A stretch of DNA of 64,000 nucleotides from Zoroaster sp. YZ-2022. Taxonomy: Eukaryota > Echinodermata > Asteroidea > Forcipulatida > Zoroasteridae. This document shows, one piece after another, positions 33,690-45,431 of this stretch. The translations under genes and the position numbers were made by a program. The DNA is taken from positions 18,682,485-18,746,484 of the forward strand of contig CM055820.1 of NCBI GenBank assembly GCA_029582265.1. The letters run 5' to 3'. The first letter of the stretch is position 1, and every line of letters starts with the position of its first letter. The notes beneath the pieces were generated by a model. It had not been told where the DNA came from and did not search any database. It saw only the letters and a list, made by a program, of their open reading frames with translations.

Positions 33690-34740
33690 CAAACTAATGA
33701 CAACACAGAAAGAACCGAAGCTACCGTCAGTTTTCCTGTTCAACCCTCGTTCCCTTAATAATAAGATGGATGAGTTTAGATCTCTTGTTTTTGAGCCTGA
33801 TAGTTGCTATGGTCTCAGAAACATGGTTATACCTACTCTTACTGGATGGACACCTTTAAATTCAAAGATACTCTAGTCAAGCAGAGCTGACTAGAGAGGA
33901 GACGGTGTCGCTCTGTACGCCCGTGATGACCTGCCAATGTTGACATACCAGCAAGGTATAGCAGTTATATCTGGATCAACACGACCCAGGAGACTCACTC
34001 GTACTATCAGGTCAGTATTTTAGGTGCAGTCTACAATCCACCAGCAAACGTATACGCTGATTGATCATCTCATACATACTACGGACTTCATAGAGCGAAG
34101 CAGGAATTGTCCTATACTTGGGGACTTCAACAGATTCGACATCACTATTTTGTCGTGGTAATGATCTCAAGCAAGTGGTTGATTCCCAACTCGCAATGAT
34201 GCAATACTTTACATATTATGATCATGTCAAACATTCCAAATCTCTACGACACAACCGATCACCAACCACAACCGAACAACACAGTCAAACGTGTTGTCCG
34301 CCCCCACCTCGATTCCAATATTCATGACTTTGGAAACTGCAGGCGAAAACACAGGCGTTACATCTTCAACAGTCATCTAAACAAGTAACATGCAATAATA
34401 ATATGCTAAATGCACAATAACCTGCTAATAAGTACTATGACTTGTATAGCTTACATACTCCAATTACTCCTATTCATCTTCTTGTTTTAAAAATGGCAAG
34501 ATTCTGGCAGTAAGCTTCAATAGTTTATTGTAACTGCTGTATTTGTTGATGTTAAATTTGCTCGCCAAAGAGTCTACTTCTTGTGCTGCGCGGCAACCAT
34601 CACAACTTTAGCACGCTCGGGTAGGGCATGATTGGAACAAGTCTGGTCATTTGTCCATTGCTCCATAGGTTTGTTGCAAAACTCCAGTCTCTGCTGCCGG
34701 ATACTATCAAACTTAAGCTCAGAGAGACCTGCCTCTTTAT
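33690..34740 (+). pseudogene. CR1-type LINE endonuclease remnant
   Basis: LPSVFLFNPRSLNNKMDEF at about 33719-33780 is the opening of a CR1-group endonuclease; LGDFN near 34117 is its later core. The reading frame changes repeatedly, and a short trace near 34660-34735 (LPDTIKL) resembles the C-terminal end of such proteins, implying an internal deletion. Fragment only; the N gap follows. Confidence 0.65.
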
Positions 34741-34745
34741 TTTAA

Positions 34746-35245
34746 NNNNNNNNNNNNNNNNNNNNNNNNNNNNNNNNNNNNNNNNNNNNNNNNNNNNNNN
34801 NNNNNNNNNNNNNNNNNNNNNNNNNNNNNNNNNNNNNNNNNNNNNNNNNNNNNNNNNNNNNNNNNNNNNNNNNNNNNNNNNNNNNNNNNNNNNNNNNNNN
34901 NNNNNNNNNNNNNNNNNNNNNNNNNNNNNNNNNNNNNNNNNNNNNNNNNNNNNNNNNNNNNNNNNNNNNNNNNNNNNNNNNNNNNNNNNNNNNNNNNNNN
35001 NNNNNNNNNNNNNNNNNNNNNNNNNNNNNNNNNNNNNNNNNNNNNNNNNNNNNNNNNNNNNNNNNNNNNNNNNNNNNNNNNNNNNNNNNNNNNNNNNNNN
35101 NNNNNNNNNNNNNNNNNNNNNNNNNNNNNNNNNNNNNNNNNNNNNNNNNNNNNNNNNNNNNNNNNNNNNNNNNNNNNNNNNNNNNNNNNNNNNNNNNNNN
35201 NNNNNNNNNNNNNNNNNNNNNNNNNNNNNNNNNNNNNNNNNNNNN
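34746..35245. other. Assembly gap
   Basis: 500 N bases. Confidence 0.99.
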
Positions 35246-35869
35246 CTAATTTCACCGAATATTTTCCTAACGTAACGTTACGACACAAGACTCACATGTA
35301 CAATGTTCGGACAACATGTACATCACCCGCACCACGCACTCACCTGGGGCAAACCGCTGGTACGTGGGTTACCGAGAGGAAAATCCAATAACGAAAACTA
35401 GTTCAGAGATCGTTTTTTAAATAGACTCGCATCAGCCCACCGTGATATTTGTGCGTGTACTATGTACAAAGACATATTGAGATTCACTCGCGATTAATGA
35501 AGCGACTCGGTCACACAGTGCATGTGTTTTGTACACAGATACAAAATGCGCTATAAATGATGTCATGATGACGTCACAAGACATTCTAGGCCAAAAGCCA
35601 CATCTACAGTACCCACAAATGTATAACTGAAAAAGTTTGATGATCGGTGTATACTTCTTGAGCTATGGCTATTAAAAGATTGCCTAATTAAATATTCACG
35701 CGACGATAACTAAGCTAATTAATTAAGAATTTTAGTCTAATGACATTTAGAAACTAAGTCAAGGCATAAGCTTCCATATGGTATATGAGTTGACTCTTTC
35801 TGACAATGCTAAGAAGGCCATTTGCCGCCAAGAAAGTGCACGTGTTAAGGCAATGGGGTTTTGCCAGAA
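35246..35869. other. No recognisable gene
   Basis: Intergenic; includes GATGATGTCATGATGACGTC-like text at 35555 resembling part of the 605-1835 array. Confidence 0.5.
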
Positions 35870-35952
35870 AGAAAGAATAATAATAATAATAATAATAAAA
35901 AAATAAAAATCTTGACAGAAACAATAGCTGTTCCGACCTGTCGGGGAACAGC

Positions 35953-35983
<31 letters not shown>

Positions 35984-36115
35984 TAAAAAAAATCTTGACA
36001 GAAACAATAGCTGTTCCGACCTGTCGGGGAACAGCTAATAAATACCCCCCACCATTCGAACCGGGGTCTTGGACGTGAAACCCGTACATCTAACCCGTTG
36101 AGCTAACAACGATTC
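35870..36115 (-). repeat. tRNA-like SINE with duplicated hairpin tail
   Basis: Minus strand from 36110: TTAGCTCAACGG (A-box-like) and GGTTCGAATGG (B-box-like) in a tRNA-sized segment, then a hairpin AGCTGTTCC...GGAACAGCT and an A/T-rich tail with AAT triplets. The hairpin-plus-tail unit is present twice (35878-35953, 35954-36040). Not a functional tRNA as far as can be judged: no acceptor stem was found. Confidence 0.6.
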
Positions 36116-36439
36116 TTGAAACTTGATGAGAGTATTAGGTTATAAGTAAATAGATCATGAGTGCGCCCCCTATATGTTCCATTATTAGCTCACTGATCTG
36201 CAACAACGTTACCGTTAGATGTAGTCCTAAAAATACGCTTTCCTGAAATTGGATCTTCATCAAAATCTATTCGATTGGTCCGTGTAGTAAACACAACATA
36301 TTCAGCAAATTTTATCCCCTCCGTGGAGAACTTTTTGAGATATCTTGGACAGAAGTACACCCCCCACACACACATACACACACACAGACCGTTGTTGCTA
36401 TCACTATGTGGACATTCCTTTGTTTTCCTGTACTTAAGC
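36116..36439. other. No recognisable gene
   Basis: Intergenic; a minus-strand open frame here has no family resemblance. Confidence 0.45.
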
Positions 36440-36880
36440 ACAGGAATTTCTTAAAATCGTTCCAATTTCACACAGAAGAGTGTTTTGAAAGCGGTTTTCG
36501 TTCTATTTTTCCCTTTTAATAATATCCTTCGATTTAAGTCAAAGAACCTGCCTAGACAAATCTCTAATTTCAGAGATATTCGTACTTTTCCAAAGTCCAA
36601 AAACGTTATGTGGACGTGTGTAAGTCCACACAGTGCACAGAGTTCCTACACTGTGTGGACATCCTTTCTTCCGAAGTCCACATAGTGTATGCTACGCCTG
36701 TGCACACACACACACACACACACACACCCTCACGCACATTGATTTGTGGGGTATTCCTTTGTTCGTTCTATTATCCCTTTTCCTTATAATTCTCCTGTGG
36801 GGTACAAGATTTTCTATAGTTACCTTGTGGGGTCCAATTGTTCTATTGTGTTTTGGACCCCACAACGAATGGTGTGTACG

Positions 36881-36921
<41 letters not shown>

Positions 36922-37195
36922 TTGTGTTACATACACTCTGTAAACATTCTCTTCAAACCATTGCCATTTGCACTGAAGATTCTTTTTGGAGCGGATTTTT
37001 TCTCAGTCTTTCCCTTGAATAATCTACTTCATTTTGCGACATATAACGGGATACACTTTATCTGCTTCCTTTTTGAGAACATTGAGATTTTCTAATTCGT
37101 GAAAACCTTGTGTGGACGTGTGTAAGTCCACATAACGTCTCAAGAAACTACACTGTGTGGACATCTTGTGTTCTCAGGTCTACATAGCGTATGCA
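36440..37195. repeat. ~500-bp tandem duplication with GTGTGGAC motifs and CA repeats
   Basis: Segments at 36605-36690 and 37100-37190 share TGTGGACGTGTGTAAGTCCA, ACACTGTGTGGACATC and a TCCACATAG/TCTACATAG block; their upstream parts (36470, 36972) match too. CA microsatellites lie at 36702-36726 and 36884-36920. Inverted GTGGGG...CCCCAC motifs sit in the centre. Non-coding. Confidence 0.7.
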
Positions 37196-38698
37196 ACAAG
37201 CGAAGCTTACCCTGAATGCCTCAGATGGCCACGCAGACTGTGACACAGAAGAAGTGTACAGATGATCACTGAATTAAGAAACAAATATGGTTTTTATCTT
37301 GGGTGGCGGACTAATAACTTAATTCTTTAACCTGATTTATTTCCATAACTAGCAACATATTTTTTCATGTGAATACAGATACAGGTTTAACAAGATATTA
37401 TTATATCCTCCATTTTGCCTTTGAGAAAGAATCTTCTTGGTTGGTTCGAAACGTAAGGCCAATAACTACTATTTTTCATTTATACTACTGGTCCTTTAGG
37501 TTAGTAAGCAGTTTGCAACAGCTAATTCTCTATTGAAGACAATTATAAAATATGCATCTCCCTGTTTTGGTTTTTTCCTCAATAATACACACATATGGTA
37601 CCAGAGTAATTTCTGGCAATTTTCATTTGATCATTGTTTTTTAAATTTTTATTTAAGGTTAGAATAACAAATTGTTTAAAATGGCACTATTATTTCATAA
37701 AGTTATTAGTTTGGTTCATGGTGGGGCCCGTGATAAATTCATTCAGGTACTTAATAACTGTTAAACCAAGCATTTGACAATGATTTTGTGAAAATGTTGG
37801 TGCTCCCGGCCTTTCTAAAAGGGAATTAGCATTGATCTGATTAAAATGCAAATCATTGGCGATAAACTATTGAAAAACACGGGGATACTTATTAAATAAA
37901 ACACTAATTGAAATATGTCAGTTGCCTAATAAAGGTTTTTGGTACAACTACAGCATTGATAATTGATTATTTTAAGCATGCTTACTCTATTTAAATAAAG
38001 ATTTATGCACTAATGTACGACAATTTCAGCATAATATTGTATATAATTTATGTTATAGCATAGTATACATTGTTTCGTTTAAACTGAGAAATTGCATTCT
38101 GAAATTTTGTTTTCATTTAAGGAATTGAATTTTGGAAAGAGTCCTGGCTCCTATTTTAATTTGAACTGGAAATTATGTCATTGGGTTTTACATTACAGTT
38201 CAATCATTTAGTTTTTTGTGGGAAATGTATCCTTTTTGCTAAAGTAATATTTAATTTTTATGCAGCGCATTTCACATAAGGCCACATACAAAAAAAAAAT
38301 TGTTGAGCGTCCTTTTTTTTTAAATTGAGTTTGTTGACATGGCAAAATATGAAATAAAAAAATAAAAAAATCATCAGAATCACTATAAAACAGGGGATTT
38401 TTGTTTTTTTTAAATGTTTTTACTTGTTTTGTTAAACCCATTAACTCCTAGACTTCAGCAGAGACATTTTATGCAAACATTTTCTAAAAACTAAAACGCA
38501 GTGTAAGTAACTTAATTGAATACTTGTTCTTGTTTTTGTCAACATAAACAACCTTTCTTCAAATATCTTTTCCAACCTTTAGATTTTGAAACAAATATCA
38601 GCTGAAAAATCTGGGAGTTGATAAGTTTTAGCAGAAAAAAGATAAAGAGATACATTGTCATCGTTGTCAAGAAGAGCCACTCATCTTTTAATGACAAA
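37196..38698. other. No recognisable feature
   Basis: AT-rich, no ORF with family resemblance, no repeat recognised. Confidence 0.5.
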
Positions 38699-39190
38699 TT
38701 ATTGCGCAAAAGCCACGTCATTCTTCAACTTGTTCTTTCGTGGCTGCATAGCTTCCGGGAAATCAGGCGGCAGAACAGTACAAGAAGCATCAGCACGAGC
38801 CGCATTCATGAGTACAGTGAAAGCAGTTGGTTGATGATCTTCACTAGAGCTACCACCATCGGCTGCCATCCTGTCATGTTCCGTGTCCGCAGCAAGTACA
38901 AATTTCAAAAATGAGCCAAGAGTATTTGTCACATCATAAATTTTACAAGCCGGTGATACTTTCGTCATGTCAGTTTTACTTTTGCCAGCGAATACTTTGA
39001 CAAAAGTACCGCGTGTATCATCAGACAATGGCTCCCCGTCAAACTTGCCGTCTGAAAACTCCACGTAAAAATCCGAAATCGAAACATCAAGCTCGATATT
39101 GCACGCAAACCAATCCTTCACCGTCGTACTGGAGCCCTCACGGGCTATTGTTGCGACTACAATAGGCATTTTACTCGGGAAAATCCACAC
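38699..39190 (-). CDS. Unassigned 163-codon ORF
   Basis: A continuous frame starting MWIFPSKMPIVVATIAREG (the inner Met, MPIVVATIAR at 39169, is an alternative start). Composition is protein-like: mixed charge, no repeats, with EFSDGKFDGEPLSD, a Ser-rich SSSEDHQ, and AFTVLMNAARA near the C-terminus before a basic end. The GC content rises here relative to its AT-rich surroundings, as expected for an exon. No family recognised. It may be a first or single exon of a host gene, or part of a multicopy family. Confidence 0.4.
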   Translation of the reverse strand: MWIFPSKMPIVVATIAREGSSTTVKDWFACNIELDVSISDFYVEFSDGKFDGEPLSDDTRGTFVKVFAGKSKTDMTKVSPACKIYDVTNTLGSFLKFVLAADTEHDRMAADGGSSSEDHQPTAFTVLMNAARADASCTVLPPDFPEAMQPRKNKLKNDVAFAQ

Positions 39191-39639
39191 GAAAGCGAGT
39201 AGTACGGGGATTAAAAATCATGAATGGTTGACTGGACAGCATGAAAAACACATGTGAACTGAAAGCATGAAGTTCTGTGTGCTAGTCTGGTTCCCTGCCT
39301 CGCATAAACTAGTGAATATACTCGAATCAGTGCACACGACGACAGGGGACCAACCACCGCCGGCATTTTTTTTTTCGTACCACGCTTTGCAGCTTGTGTG
39401 ATACGAAAAAATAAATCCGCGCCGTGAGATCGAAACCTGTGGGATCGGGGTTTGACGCGCGCTTCGGCATAATACAAACTGTGTGCGCGGCGCAGAATGG
39501 AGCCAAATTTGACTGAAAAGATCGTTGAAAATGCCGTTCTATGATTTAAAAAAAAAATAATAATTAAAAAGGGGTCGGGGGGTTTCGTAGGGTCGGACGG
39601 GGACGGTCAACAATTTCTTTTTTATGTGGCCTAACTCCT
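39191..39639. other. Spacer upstream of the ORF
   Basis: No feature recognised; could include the 5' UTR or promoter of the minus-strand ORF. Confidence 0.4.
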
Positions 39640-39740
39640 TGATGCACTTATGATTACCCTTATCTTTCTCAGCTTCATGGGGAGTATACAACCCATTATG
39701 AGCGACCTCTTTTGGCGCTACAGGGCTAATCAAACACAAT
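39640..39740. repeat. Diverged SINE-centre fragment
   Basis: CAGCTTCATGGGGAGTATAC and surrounding bases resemble the central part of the SINE at 39840-40199. Confidence 0.45.
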
Positions 39741-39829
39741 AACCATGTCTACCCTTGTATATATAAAGAGAAACAATAAAAGTCAAGTGTATTGCTCAAT
39801 GACACAAGCACTGCGGTGGCATTCAGGAT

Positions 39830-39839
<10 letters not shown>

Positions 39840-39862
<23 letters not shown>

Positions 39863-40199
39863 TATAGATTTATATAGCGCACGTATCCACCAACTAAGTG
39901 GCGCTCAAGGCGCATTATATTATTATCCCTGCTCATAAGGCTCATAAGGCTCATAAATCATTCCTGAAACCATCTCAGCTCCCTGGGGAGTATACAGCTC
40001 AATTGCTGCCATTTCTAGCGCATAGAGAGCAAACCATCTCTGCCTTCACAGGTACCCATTTAACCCCTGGGTGGAGAGAAGCAATTATGGTTAAGTGTCT
40101 TGCTCAAGGACACAGGTGTCACGGCCGGGGCTCGAACCCACACTCTGCTGCTGGCAACACCAGAACTTGAGTTCAGTGCGCTAGACCACTCGGCCACGA
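39840..40199 (-). mobile_element. tRNA-derived SINE, near full length
   Basis: Read on the minus strand from 40199: tRNA-like head with A box TGGCCGAGTGG and B box GGTTCGAGCCC (Leu/Ser-like), then CCTTGAGCAAGACACTTAACC, a conserved centre (GTATACTCCCCAGGGAGCTG), and a tail GCGCCTTGAGCGCC...GTGGATACGTGCGC...ATAAATCT ending in AAT/ATT triplets. The tail matches the LINE 3' end at 9921-9975. Confidence 0.9.
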
Positions 40200-40388
40200 C
40201 AATCCACTTTTCGTGCATTATACAACACACGGGACCTACGGCTTTACGTCCCATCCGAAGGACGAAGCAATTATGGTTAAGTACCTTGCTCAAGGATACA
40301 AGTGTCACGACCGGGGCTCGAACCCACACCCTGCTGCTGGCAACACCAGAACTTGAGTTCGGTGCGCTAGACCGCTCGGCCACGACAC
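40200..40388 (-). mobile_element. Second tRNA-derived SINE, different body
   Basis: Head nearly identical to the neighbour (TGGCCGAGCGG, GGTTCGAGCCC), then CCTTGAGCAAGGTACTTAACC and a different body, GGATGGGACGTAAAGCCG, GTCCCGTGTGTTGTATAATG. It abuts the other SINE head to tail. Confidence 0.8.
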
Positions 40389-40794
40389 TCCACAACCAAA
40401 AGGTCAGCAGAACACCAATCCAAATGCACTATAAAACCCGTTAGCCATATCATGACACCCCATAGTTATTACTCATCTTTGTGTTAAAAACTTACGTGCA
40501 TTGATTTGGACAGGAGCAGTTCAGTAGATAGTTGGCATGAAGATAATACACCATCTGCCTACACAGATCTAAACCAAATCATAATGATTGAATTATAAAG
40601 GAAAGGTACAACATTGGCGTTGTTGGCAACATCGCTTCTACCAATATACTTAATTATCGGTGTGGGGCACACAAGCATTAGCTTCACCTAGGCTAAATAC
40701 TGAACTGTTTAATTATAATGTCTTCGATCTATTTAATTACATTGAGTGTTACTATTTAATTCTTAACCCTTTAAACGTGAATTCAACGAATTGG
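40389..40794. other. No recognisable feature
   Basis: Intergenic spacer. Confidence 0.5.
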
Positions 40795-43272
40795 TACGAA
40801 ATGAATGCATTCACTCCCTGCAGAAATAATAAGCCTTAGGTTGACCTAATCGTACCAATTGAGGGCGCCCTGATTATCTAGAAGGTTCTGCTCAGCACTT
40901 TTATCGCATTGATACAAGGTGTTACTAGTGCTCGATTTTTTGGGTCAAAATAATACATTTTTAAAAAACTATTTATGTATGATGTTTGATGTATATAACT
41001 GATTTTTCTTACATAAATGCTCCTCGGGCCTCTTAGAATAATTCCAGGTATGTTTTTTGTTGATAATATTGTTATATGCTGTTGAATTCTGTTACCATGG
41101 CAACGGATTTGAATAAAACATTTCCATAGATTTCATATTATTTCATGTTATTTAGGTCACACTTTTAACTTTACCATATTCAGACGAATTTGGTATCAAA
41201 TGAAAGAGAAAATATAATTTTCCAAAAATGTATACTTGTATTGGTCTATTAATAGAAATAGGTACAGAGGTACAGAAAGAGGTACAAAGCTGAAAATGCA
41301 TCATGGTATAAAACACCGCGACAACCACCCAAAAATCTGACGGCTAAATAACTTAGACCAACAAAAAATAATCGTTTTCTGTTCTCCACACGCGTCATCT
41401 CTGACCCGGCGCATCGACATTTATTATTATTATTATTATTATTATTTATTTTTTTTGCTATGAAACGATGTCCAATTGCAGCCAAAGTTGCTGGATCGAT
41501 TGGAATTCTGCCATGCAGATGACTTGTTCACATAAGGGTACGAATGTTGCCCGATTTGTGAGGCCTCTCTTAGCCACCATACTTTGTATATGGGGAATTT
41601 GGTCCTCGCGTACGAAATGAATGCATTCACCCCCTGCAGAAATAATAAGCCTTAGGTTGACCTAATCATACCAATTGAGGGCGCCCTGATTATCTAGAAG
41701 GTTCTGCTCAGCACCTTTTTCGCGTTGATACAAGCTGTTACTAGTGCTCGATCTTTTGGGTCAAAATAAGACATTTAAAAAAATTAAAAAAATAAAAAAT
41801 TTATGTATGATGTTTGATGAATATAACTGATTTTTCTTGCATAAATGCTCCTCGGGCCTCTTAGAATAATTCCAGGTATGTTTTTGTTGATAATATTGTT
41901 ATATGCTGTTGAATTATGTTACCATGGCAACGGATTTGAATTAAAAAAATTCCATAGATTTCATATTATTTCATGTTATTTAGGTCACACTTTTAACTTG
42001 ACCATATTCAGACGAATTTGGTATCAAATGAAAGAGAAAATATAATTTTCCAAAAATGTATACTTGTATTGGTCTATTAATAGAAATAGGTACAGAGGTA
42101 CAGAAAGAGGTACAAAGCTGAAAATGCATCATGGTATAAAACACCGCGACAACCACCCAAAAATCTGACGGCTAAATAACTTAGACCAACAAAAAATAAT
42201 CGTTTTCTGTTCTCCACACGCGTCATCTCTGACCCGGCGCATCGACATTTATTATTATTATTATTATTATTTTATTTTTGTTGCTATGAAACGATGTCCA
42301 ATTGCAGCCAAAGTTGCTGGATCGATTGGAATTCTGCCATGCAGATGACTTGTTCACATAAGGGTACGAATGTTGCCCGATTTGTGAGGCCTCTCTTAGC
42401 CACCATACTTTGTATATGGGGAATTTGGTCCTCGCGTACGAAATGAATGCATTCACCCCCTGCAGAAATAATAAGCCTTAGGTTGACCTAATCATACCAA
42501 TTGAGGGCGCCCTGATTATCTAGAAGGTTCTGCTCAGCACCTTTTTCGCGTTGATACAAGCTGTTACTAGTGCTCGATCTTTTGGGTCAAAATAAGACAT
42601 TTAAAAAAAACAAAAAACAAAAAAATTTATGTATGATGTTTGATGAATATAACTGATTTTTCTTGCATAAATGCTCCTCGGGCCTCTTAGAATAATTCCA
42701 GGTATGTTTTTGTTGATAATATTGTTATATGCTGTTGAATTATGTTACCATGGCAACGGATTTGAATAAAAAAATTCCATAGATTTCATATTATTTCATG
42801 TTATTTAGGTCACACTTTTAACTTGACCATATTCAGACGAATTTGGTATCAAATGAAAGAGAAAATATAATTTTCCAAAAATGTATACTTGTATTGGTCT
42901 ATTAATAGAAATAGGTACAGAGGTACAGAAAGAGGTACAAAGCTGAAAATGCATCATGGTATAAAACACCGCGACAACCACCCAAAAATCTGACGGTTAA
43001 ATAACTTAGACCAAAAAAAAAAAAATCGGTTTCTGTTCTCCACACGCGTCATCTCTGACCCGCGCATCGACATTTATTATTATTATTATTATTAATTTTT
43101 TTTGTGCTATGAAACGATGTCCAATTGCAGCCAAAGTTGCTGGATCGATTGGAATTCTGCCATGCTGTGTTTCAGATGACTTGTTCACATAAGGGTATGA
43201 ATGTTGCCCGATTTGTGAGGCCTCTCTTAGCCACCATACTTTGTATATGGGGAATTTGGTCCTCGCGTATAC
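40795..43272. repeat. Three tandem copies of a ~0.82-kb unit
   Basis: Units start at GTACGAAATGAATGCATTCA (40796, 41608, 42436) and are 812-835 bp. Copies 2 and 3 are closest. Each carries TGAGGGCGCCCTGATTATCT, GTTACCATGGCAACGG, a TTATTATT microsatellite of different length, and the closing GGGGAATTTGGTCCTCGCGTA. Repeated frames of 62-78 codons inside are by-products. Confidence 0.95.
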
Positions 43273-43720
43273 ATGCACCACGTATTTCCCCTTTGTCAAA
43301 AAAAAAAAAAAAAAAAAAAAAAAAAACGATTTTGAAGCCGACCGATGACCAGAAACCGCAGTCAAATACGGATTCACTGTATTTCAATTTGTATGACAAA
43401 TACATCTTGGAAAACAAAAACAAAAGTCAACAAAGATGTGGTGTCACTGAATGGGTTTGCACCATCATTATTTACTACTAGTTATTTTGCCTTTATTGAT
43501 TAAATCAACTTTATTTCATGAAAGTCAAGTCAACTGATTGAAACTCATTTTCTAATGAATGCCAGCTTAGCATGTAGGCCTTTGTGCGTCTGTCTGACAG
43601 ACTACAATGACTGTATAGTTGAGGACTTATTTGTCAGTTGGACAAATAAGGTATCTAAATATTGACAATCACCAAATTGTGAATATTTAGAGGAAAATGA
43701 AAAAAAAAACTCAAAATTTT
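43273..43720. other. Non-coding, with A28 tract
   Basis: A run of about 28 A at 43299-43326 follows a short insertion at the end of the third tandem unit. No gene. Confidence 0.6.
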
Positions 43721-43860
43721 GCGCACGCGCGCTTCGCGCGCGTGCACATATTTGCGCACGGCCGCTTCGCGGCCGCACGCGAACGAGCCGTGCCCGTGGG
43801 GGGGCCCTTGGAGTTTCAGGTGCCCAGGGGCCCTCAGAGGTGTTAATCCTGCCCTGCATG
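43721..43860. repeat. GC-rich double hairpin with TTCG loops; hAT-like end
   Basis: GCACGCGCGC-TTCG-CGCGCGTGC-type and CGGCCGC-TTCG-CGGCCG-type perfect inverted repeats lie 15 bp apart (43722-43780). The segment ends with GGTGTTAATCCTGCCCTG at about 43838-43855, resembling a hAT-type MITE terminus; the other end was not found. Confidence 0.6.
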
Positions 43861-45203
43861 TAGCTCACCAATTGAGGACGCACTTCATGCAACAAGGCTG
43901 TCGCTGTAACCATGCGGTTGTGTCCCTGAAATCAGTGCCATTTTCAGGGAGTTTGACAGTTTGTTTCAAGATAGAGTTGTTGTTTAACTGGATGAGTCCT
44001 AAAATAAGGTTTCCCCGTAGTAATATAAGTTAGTTCAGATCCACGAAAATCATACTTACTCAGATAAACATGTCATTTTCCCCTTTTTTATGGAAGCATA
44101 TTTTTATCGTTAGACATGTGATTGGCAGGTGTGTGTGTGTAGTGTCATGTGTTATCCATTGCTGTGGCCCAGGAGTTCTCATTTACTCAATCGTTGTACC
44201 TTTTTCATAATTAATACTAAGTTTTTATCATCTGGGATGTGTATGGAGATTTATAAAGTTTGTTCACTGACACAGCATCGCAAGCCGGTTTTGTTGGGAA
44301 GTCAAAACCCAAATCATTTCCAACCAGTTACCCCCCAGTATCCATAACAGGCGTATCCCTACAGGCAGCATACCTTGCTCTACATCCAACAGTTTACATC
44401 GTTGGCCATCCAGATCCACTGAGTCAGAACAATTGCATATTTCTTGAACTTTTTGTAGGTAGCAAACTCGACGGCAGTGCTGGAAGAACAAAAGGATCAA
44501 TTGAACTCTCAGCTCTTCTTTAAAAGGATAATATGTCCAACATCCACACTAAGTTACCCCTATGACAAATCTTTTTCAATTCCCAGGTCCCCTGTGAGTT
44601 TTTACGGTAGGCCCCTGGGAGCTTTTACTGTAGGTCTCTGGGAGCTTTCTCAGTGGGAAACCTGGGAGTTTCACTGAACTCTCAGCCCTCCGGGAAGGGA
44701 CCCTACCAGTTGCCGACTGGCTAATTAAGCATTTTTGTTAATTACTCTGCGTATGAATTTAGTTAAAATCTCATTTTCCATGACTTTATACATTATACGC
44801 TTGAGAAACATATTGTAGAATTTGAGTGGCCTGGGTAAGTTCATTCACCCGCTGTATCAGTTACAAGCTACCGGGCCAGCAGTCCCACATGGGAATTCCC
44901 CATTGACTGTGCACAAACGGCCTTGGCATCGGGGGTAATTGATGCAGTAAACAATGCTGTCTATGTGAAAAGAAGCATTACAGACTTGATTGACCTGCGG
45001 TTTGGCCTGTGTGTGGTTCTTTATGAATGGGTTGTTTCTAATCTGAGGTCTGTCTGGGGAGGGGGGGGGGGGTTAGGGGGGTCAAAACCCAAAATAATAC
45101 AAAACATAACAGGGGGTTATTATCAGACATAAGGAAAAGGAAAAACCCGACACCCACCCCCCCTCCCCCACCCCTCCCCCCTGCAAAAATTCCTGGATCC
45201 GCA
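43861..45203. other. Host flank of Element B, repeat-like
   Basis: Contains a degenerate GTAGGCCCCTGGGAGCTTTT-type repeat at 44570-44670 that recurs at 62520-62605 on the other side of Element B, and a G-run at 45058-45072. An 87-codon frame at 44260-44523 has a plausible ITGVSLQAAYLALHPTVYIVG helix-strand pattern, but no family can be named. Confidence 0.5.
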
Positions 45204-45208
45204 CCTGG
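45204..45208. repeat. 5-bp target site duplication of Element B, left
   Basis: CCTGG, matched at 62344-62348. Confidence 0.8.
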
Positions 45209-45431
45209 AGTAGTATGGTAAATGGGGGTCCCAGCGCACCTTCCCCAAAAATCAAATTCGTTGGGTACCTATAGGGGATTTTAACAAAGTCGCAAAACAG
45301 ACCTACTGTTTTTAACAAATTCTCTGGGTACCTATAGGGTGTTTTTTTTTGCAGAAAACTAAATACTTCACGTTTTTTAAATTAATGTTTTCGTTTTTTA
45401 TTTTCTAAATATATATTGATTAGAGGGAATG
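45209..45431 (+). repeat. Element B left terminal inverted repeat with promoter
   Basis: Matches the reverse complement of 62118-62343 up to and including an ATG. Two copies of GGGTACCTATAGGG (45263-45277, 45326-45339) and a TATA-like AAATATATATTGATTAGAG just before the start codon. Expected to serve as origin and promoter (inference). Confidence 0.85.

Noticed and set aside
36045..36110. Possible functional tRNA gene on the minus strand
   Set aside because: A- and B-box-like sequences exist, but no acceptor stem pairing was found and it adjoins a repeat tail, so a SINE head is more likely.
40100..40444. 114-codon frame
   Set aside because: Runs through two tRNA-derived SINEs; no independent coding signal.
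41442..42456. Repeated short frames starting MNAFISYARTKFPIYK
   Set aside because: Each lies in the ~0.82-kb tandem repeat and simply recurs with it.
43006..43481. 118-123-codon frames on both strands
   Set aside because: They depend on the poly-A/poly-T tract and the tandem repeat; no protein-like conservation.
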